Shown piece after piece: positions 58,356-64,000 of a stretch of DNA of 64,000 bases. The notes below the pieces were generated by a model. That model was not told the origin of the DNA, did no database searches, and saw only the letters and a list, made by a program, of their open reading frames with translations. Source of the stretch: Aplysia californica (lineage: Eukaryota; Mollusca; Gastropoda; Aplysiida; Aplysiidae); NCBI RefSeq assembly GCF_000002075.1, contig NW_004797412.1, positions 737,787 to 801,786 on the forward strand, given 5' to 3'. Within the stretch, counting starts at the first letter, position 1, and every line of letters starts with the position of its first letter. A program made the position numbers and the translations under genes.

Positions 58356-60425
58356 TCATCATTTACTATAGACTAGAGAAACAAAGTAGAAAAGTGTTAC
58401 AATGCATGTAAGAACATCACATTTTACATTCAGCAGTTGTTGTTTTTTCAGCTAGAACAAAGTTATTATATTTTCATGTCAAGATAAATCTGGAAAGCAA
58501 CCATGAGTGGGACTTATATATATGGGCTTTCAACACCATCACAGAACATCGAAAAGACTTCACCAAATGTTGATAGGTTTTTAATAAGGGCTACCTCTCC
58601 TAATCCTATTATTTACTAGACTAGATGTAGCGAAATTTGGTGAGAAATGTAAAAAAAAATCGTGATAACGTAAGAACAGACCAATGCCATCTGAAATGAT
58701 GTTTCATTGCACTAAACATTCACAAAGAAAAACATGTTAAAAAAATCTAATCTCCCATTTGTATTGCGCACATCATAACAATTCTAGAGAATAAAATCTA
58801 GACATCAAAGTATGCATTACAGAGGAAAAGCAATTACTGCCCTCCCTAAAAGCTTAAACTAAAAGATACATTGGTTTCTCTTAAACTATGTCTCAATGAA
58901 GTCTGATATAGTAAGAATTTCTTCAACTCGGATTATCATTATCATGGCCACACTTCTACAAGGTCAACTCAAAGATTCCAAAAACGTATTAATATCTAAC
59001 AAGGATAGCAGTATAATACTATTTAGCTTTGAAGACTTTTAGTAATCAAACAAGTTGTGAGTTTATCTATTTAGAGGTGACATGATCAGATAGCGAATTC
59101 AAAACAAACTGAAGTATTTGATAACTTAATCTTTTAGGGTTTGAAGTGAGCTCAAGGCAGAGATAAGATTGAAACTGTAACACGCAAGGTCACGATACCA
59201 GTGTGTACCATGGCCATAAGTTAAAGTACCCTTGAGGAAGTCGAATCTACAAACCCTTAAAATCTGAAGGACCATAGAAATTCCAGTTTCAACTTGACTG
59301 AAACAGTTAGCAGTATTAATCATACGCATAGCATTACAGAAGAAGTAAAAAGAAAAATGTTACCCAAAATCTTGAGTAATGTAAAATAAAGGTTTTGGAC
59401 GAAAAACTGAAAATTCATTCTCACCCATTCTCAAAAAAAAAAAAAAAAAAAAACTTACAAGAATGAACAAACCATTCAAACCAGGTCCTAAAAATAAAAG
59501 TGATATAAATTTCTGCACATTCAAATATTTTTCTTCATTCACACTTTTAAAAAGATATCAAAATACCAAAACTGTTTTACTGTAAACTTTCCATACCCAA
59601 AAGAGGAACACAGAAAAGTACAACATATACAAAGAGAGAAAGAGTCAGGGCTTACTTACAACTGAGGGCAGTTTATTAAGAGGTCCCTACGTTTTTAGCT
59701 GGCCTACCCTACCTTCAAGTAGTGTAAAGATTACAAGCAACAATCTGTACTCCATGTGTACGAAAAGCAATTTCTTCATGTTTTTTTAAATCCAGTAAGG
59801 TATCATAGAATTATACCCAAAAAAAAACTCCCAACAAAAATGATCTGATCTAAACTCCCAACAAAAATGATCTAAACCTTCTTTTGTTCTTGAGACATCC
59901 GTTACTACTCATGGATAACACGGATATTAAGTACACTTCTAGACATTTTCGCTGATATGTTATCTTAGCACAGAAGCAAGGAAACAACTGGACCTAAGAA
60001 TTATTCTCTTAGAGAGACAAGAAATGGCAAAATCCTTTTAGTGCAATGCTGTCATTAGAAGACCAAACAATCTCACATTTTAATAATTTTATCTTCTTTT
60101 TCTTCGCGTTCCCTTTCTAGATCTAAGGAGTAGTTGACTGCTGGTTCTTAAACCTGCAGTACAACCGATTTTTTTATCGTATGTGAAGCCCCTTCTCATT
60201 TTATGATAATGAAGTGATTTGTGAGCGTGTGCTTGCTAGCAACCTCGTCGCAAGTACTTTTGACATGTCAGAGTTTATGGTACAGACATGCATGGGAGAG
60301 AGCATAACGACAAAACTGCCTTCATGACATCTGACAGACAGAGTAAACATATTCTGAACGTGTACATCTAAAGATATAACAAGTAATGACCAAAAAAACC
60401 CTAGGAAAACATCACATTAATTGTC

Positions 60426-60431
60426 TTTATT
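60426..60431 (-). terminator. Candidate polyadenylation signal of SUMF1
   Basis: AATAAA on the minus strand, about 420 bases after the SUMF1 stop codon. Confidence 0.4.
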
Positions 60432-60849
60432 GCAAAAATTCTAAACAGTTCGGTCTCTCCTGTCAACCCATAGGCAGACACACATCAATCAGGAGAACTG
60501 TCTCGAATTAGTTTTGACATTGCACACATGCATAAATCACATTCGTACAACAAAATCACCAGAGAACTATAAAAATTATTTGGTTAATGACAGCTGAATG
60601 GGATGCGAGTCCTCTGACTCTGACCCATGCCCAGACTGGTGCGGAGGCTGAGAGCTATGTCTTGTTCCACATTGCACATAACTGTATCAGTGTACTGTCA
60701 TCCGGGGGGGGGGGGGCTAAGTTGTTTTTTAACAGAGTATCCCAATCTGATCTTCATATACTTTTCTCTAGAAATTAAAATATCTATTGAATTCAGCGAA
60801 CAATCCCTAAACAATGTCCATCCCTGAAAAAGAGCACATTTCCTTGCCT

Positions 60850-60984
60850 CTATAGTTCATCTTTTTCCTGAGCTTGTAAGTAGTCGGGGAGTTTGTCACT
60901 AGCACACCTAAAGCCAAGATTAGCAGCTGAGCTGTCTGGAGTATTTTGACTTCTGGCGACACATCGATATCTGTAGCAGTAGGA
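60850..60984 (-). CDS. SUMF1: SUMF1 terminal exon with KDEL end
   Basis: 44 codons and [50 protein letters not shown] carries the equivalent of human Cys341. Acceptor TTTGTCCACAG. Confidence 0.95.
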   Translation of the reverse strand, partial: SYCYRYRCVARSQNTPDSSAANLGFRCASDKLPDYLQAQEKDEL

Positions 60985-63146
60985 CTGTGGACAAACAAAT
61001 CAGGAGGAGAATTACCTACAAAACACTCACAGATAAATCAGGGGGCTCTCGTGGCCTAGAGGTTAAGGTGTAGGCCTCTCATTCAAAGGTCCCGGGTTCG
61101 AATCCGGGTAGCAACCGAAAAAAAATTTTCTCTAAATTTGTCTCCTTTCACCTACTTTCCTGCTCTCTAGCAATGTTCTGTCGTCTGCTTTCGTCTTCTC
61201 TTTCTGCCCCCACTCCCTCATCTCTTTTGCCCCCTTCCTCTGGGCTCCTGATTCTTTTTACAGCCTTTCTACTCCTACTCCTTGGCTTCTTCTTACTGCT
61301 GTCTTTCAGCCACACCCCTGATCTTCTGGTAGGATAGATCTACACCTAGCCTTCTCGGACAAGGGCGTAAAATCTCGGAGGGCCCCTGTGCAAGTTGCGC
61401 AAGTTAAAGATCCCTTGGAGGTCTAAAATCGATAAGAGTAGGCTTCGGCCGCCACCTGGGCAAAATTCAAAATTTCCTACCAACTGAAAAAGTTTAATGT
61501 GTCCCGCGCGCTCATATGACCTTATGCAGTTGCGAGCGCCGTAAAACACTTACAAAAACAAACAAACAGATAAATCATAAATCTAAAAGTCTTGAACCCT
61601 TCATACACAGTAAATAAAGCACTTCTCAAAGAAGTAAACAAGTAGTATCATGTAAGCTTAAGTTTTGAAGAGATGGTATTGGTACTAAAGTCAAGTGAAA
61701 ATATGTCTCATGATATCAACTCCTCAAAGACTGATCGGGTCTACATCAACACTTTGCCACCTCATATCACCAAAGATAGTAAATAACAAGATGGACCACT
61801 CAGCCAAAAAAGTGTCCGCAGGAAGTATGCTCTTTGCTTCAGATGGCGCTGCAGTCTGTTTTGAAGCTCTCTTTCGTTTTTCCAGAAGAAAAATAGGAAT
61901 AGCACCTCCTTGCGTGCGCAGATCGACTGCTGTTCATCAGCAGTTCGGGTTCGTTCAGTACGGAATTTTAGTTTTTTTTAATTTTAATGACCTCTCGCCT
62001 TTCATTCTAAAGTCAAATTAAACGAAGAAAACAATCACTCTTTCCTCCAGAAGAGGTTTTTTGTCAGCGTAACCATTTTAAAAAAGCGTTCTTCCGAAAT
62101 TCATTCAAAAACTTGCTAGTTTCACTTTGATTTTTTTAACTCAAGTGGGATAACTCTGTTCGCTAAAGGTGCGCTTTTGTGAAGAGGGCGCCACCGAATT
62201 TTGAGGACACTTTTTTAATTGGCTCAAAGAGAGAAGTGGCCCCTCTTGTTATGTAGACTCTTTGATATCACCGATTGGCGATGTTAACCACCCAGTTTCT
62301 TTGGATTTTCCCCAAAATATGATGGCAAAGTCCTGAGATCAGGCAAATGTATTAACGAGAAGAAAGAAGAAAAAGGAGGTACCCACCTTGTGACATTGGA
62401 ATGAACCACCTTTCTTTGTTTTATCCGTGCCCTTCTCAGGACCTTTCTGTTGGTGAAATAAACAGTGCCCACAGATGAAATTACAGTTTTCATGTACAGT
62501 ACAATCCTCTTAAAAGAAACTAATAGCGAAGAGATTGTCAGGAATTTTAACAGGAAGATTTGAAAAAAGTTATTTCCAATGATAAGTTACTTACTTCGAA
62601 ACTGGGCGCCGCTTAACATGATTCAGAAGACAGTGAAGTGAATACTCTGCGTCACATTTCAAACACAATCTTTAAAAAGCTTTATAGGAAACTGATTATT
62701 TTTTATTTTTTATTTTTAATGAGAGCGTGGCATTAAGCTATAAAAAGTTTAAAATCCTTTGTGCAGTGATCATCAGATTTTATTAAATCCTTTTCTATGA
62801 TATGTTACATCATTTTCTAAATTGTTATAATTCAAGATCTCCTCACAGTTCTCAGAGATGTTGAATGAGAATCGTTAGTGGTCATGATAGGAACTAAGAT
62901 GTGAATTATCTCAAAAAATGATTTTTAACGATAATTAATTATATCTCATTAACTATGTTATGTGCGTTACTATGTAACTATTAGAGGTACCAAATATCAT
63001 AACACTCAAAATACACTGATTTTTCATACTGGATTCTTGGAGTCATGCGGAGAATGTTTTGTGATCCACCAATCTTGTGTCCACTCCCACACATTACCAA
63101 TGATGTTTTTTAGTCCAAATTTGTTCTGCTCTGGAAAAGCTGTGAC
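60850..63146 (-). CDS. SUMF1: SUMF1 (formylglycine-generating enzyme), last three coding exons, partial
   Basis: ER enzyme that converts the active-site Cys of sulfatases to formylglycine. Three exons in phase 0: 63030-63146 (39 codons), 62387-62446 (20 codons), 60850-60984 (44 codons and stop). They read ...[87 protein letters not shown], closely matching the C-terminal third of animal SUMF1. The two catalytic Cys (human Cys336 and Cys341) are kept as QCHK|SYC across an intron. The frame ends EKDEL-stop, a canonical ER-retrieval signal that, as I recall, human SUMF1 lacks. The 5' part lies beyond base 64000. Confidence 0.95.
61040..61570 (+). mobile_element. Long tRNA-headed SINE with the shared hairpin tail
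   Basis: Head CGTGGCCTAGAGGTTAAGG (A box) and CGGGTTCGAATCCGGG (perfect B box), body with CGCAAGTTAAAGATCCCTTG and GAGTAGGCTTCGGCCGCCAC, then GCGCTCATATGACCTTATGC hairpin and a CAAAAACAAACAAACAGA tail. Lies in a SUMF1 intron, antisense. Confidence 0.8.
62387..62446 (-). CDS. SUMF1: SUMF1 exon with first catalytic cysteine
   Basis: 20 codons, [24 protein letters not shown] carries the equivalent of human Cys336. Acceptor CCAACAG, donor AAG|GTGGGT. Confidence 0.93.
62447..63029 (-). other. SUMF1 intron
   Basis: A/T-rich; no repeat or exon recognised. Confidence 0.5.
63030..63146 (-). CDS. SUMF1: SUMF1 exon (GNVWEW core)
   Basis: 39 codons, [20 protein letters not shown] then EWTQDWW. Acceptor TTTTTCTTTTTAG, donor CCA|GTATGA. 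GLxNxxGNxWEW is the signature of the FGE-sulfatase domain. Confidence 0.95.
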
Positions 63147-64000
63147 CTAAAAAGAAAAAGAAATGAATAAAATCAAATTAGAAAGAAAATATTTTGGATA
63201 AAAAATGCACATCCCATCATGTCAAAGTCAAAGGAGGCACACAAAAAATGCAAACAAAACTGAAACTGAAACTTGCCTCCCAGGGTCATATTCAACAAGA
63301 ACAGCTATGCATCTTTGAGAATTATTTTTATTTGTTAATTTGAAAAATTTTCAGTCTTTACACAGAAGAAAGTTAAGAGCTTAAGAAAACCATTAGTGTT
63401 AAACTGTTGATTTATAACAAAAGAATCAGTTGTTGTAGAAAAAGGTTCGTGGGAGGTCCAAATAGGCCTAAACGCTATATGTGTAAGGAAGATGTTGATC
63501 TGAGATGACAATCAGTCGCCTCATGGCTGAGCAGCATAATTCTATTACTATCATAATTCTGCTTAATACAATGTAACAGTTATAAAATTTAGCGTTATCA
63601 AAAGGCACAGCTTAGAGTATGTCCAAAAACTTTCAAATTGATTAGCACACTTTCCGTGATTTTTTAGACAGAAAAAAGTACTTATCAAAAGCCACAGCTC
63701 AGAGTATGTGCGAATACTTTCAAATTGTCTAGCCCTCTTTCCCCATTTTTTGAGAAGGAAAAAAGTTTCCCTCAGTGGCTGTAGTAGCATTTTCCTTTTT
63801 TGAGTCATATTGATTCGTTAAAGGAATAAAATATAGTATTATAGTATGAGTATGTCAGGATAATGAGAAATGTTCCAGGTCTTTAAACAAACACAATCTC
63901 ACAAACACATATTATTCTCAGATTCAGATTCTGCCTTACCATTACCAGCCTTATCAGAAGCCTACTCTTACTGATTTTAGACAACCAAGGGATCTTTAAG
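63147..64000 (-). other. SUMF1 intron running off the window
   Basis: Upstream exons of SUMF1 are not found here; only the 87-bp tandem duplication stands out. Confidence 0.5.
63597..63772. repeat. 87-bp tandem duplication
   Basis: ATCAAAAGGCACAGCTTAGA...CTTTCAAATTGATTAG is followed by ATCAAAAGCCACAGCTCAGA...CTTTCAAATTGTCTAG, with about 15% differences. Confidence 0.85.

Larger units (their letters stand above)
53121..60425. other. Convergent intergenic region SET gene / SUMF1
   Basis: No conserved coding exon found on either strand. Repeats as listed; 54600-55780, 56900-58090 and 58360-60420 are A/T-rich and show nothing else I can name. Confidence 0.6.

Noticed and set aside
61046-61118. 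Functional tRNA gene
   Set aside because: The B box is perfect but the acceptor stem does not pair and the anticodon loop has the wrong size; the sequence continues into a SINE body and tail.

Overview
The window looks like nuclear DNA of a mollusc, most likely a gastropod. I infer this from the short, intron-split animal genes packed with tRNA-derived and other SINEs whose 3' ends carry the hairpin-plus-(CTAAAA)/(CAAA) tail seen in molluscan retroposons, from many small TIR elements, and from long simple repeats. It is not bacterial; there is no operon, CRISPR array or rRNA.

Three conserved genes are present. (1) PBRM1 (polybromo-1/BAF180), minus strand, runs from the start codon at 45668 to the HMG-box exon at 317-587. 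I could place 33 coding exons, about 1,460 codons, with continuous reading phase. They give six bromodomains, two BAH domains and an HMG box; the C-terminal tail lies beyond base 1. (2) A SET-domain lysine methyltransferase of the SETMAR type without any transposase fusion, plus strand, has two exons (49573-49704 and 51767-52873). It is divergent to PBRM1, with a shared intergenic region of about 3.9 kb. (3) The last three exons of SUMF1 (formylglycine-generating enzyme), minus strand, lie at 60850-63146, convergent with the SET gene; its 5' part lies beyond base 64000. The SUMF1 reading frame ends in KDEL.

Layout: 1-45.7 kb is PBRM1, whose introns are full of repeats; 45.7-49.5 kb is the divergent promoter region, filled by a 1.6-kb block with 75-bp inverted ends, a large palindrome and a TIR element with telomere-like repeats; 49.5-53.1 kb is the SET gene with an old LINE in its intron; 53.1-60.4 kb is intergenic repeats; 60.4-64 kb is the SUMF1 3' end.

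The repeats are informative. At least three unrelated SINE bodies share one 3' hairpin tail, whose stem shows compensatory changes between subfamilies. The most abundant, about 180 bp without a recognisable tRNA head, has over 20 copies or fragments, nearly all in the PBRM1 sense orientation, many with clear target-site duplications. There are two TIR-MITE families with five copies each, several TTAA-flanked (piggyBac-like) MITEs, two hAT-like MITEs and four non-LTR retrotransposon 3' fragments. Two PBRM1 exons have suffered small tandem duplications covering their splice donors. I saw no wholly unknown protein system; the most notable signals are the triplicated splice donor, the KDEL-ended SUMF1, the tail-sharing SINEs and the intergenic inverted-repeat block.
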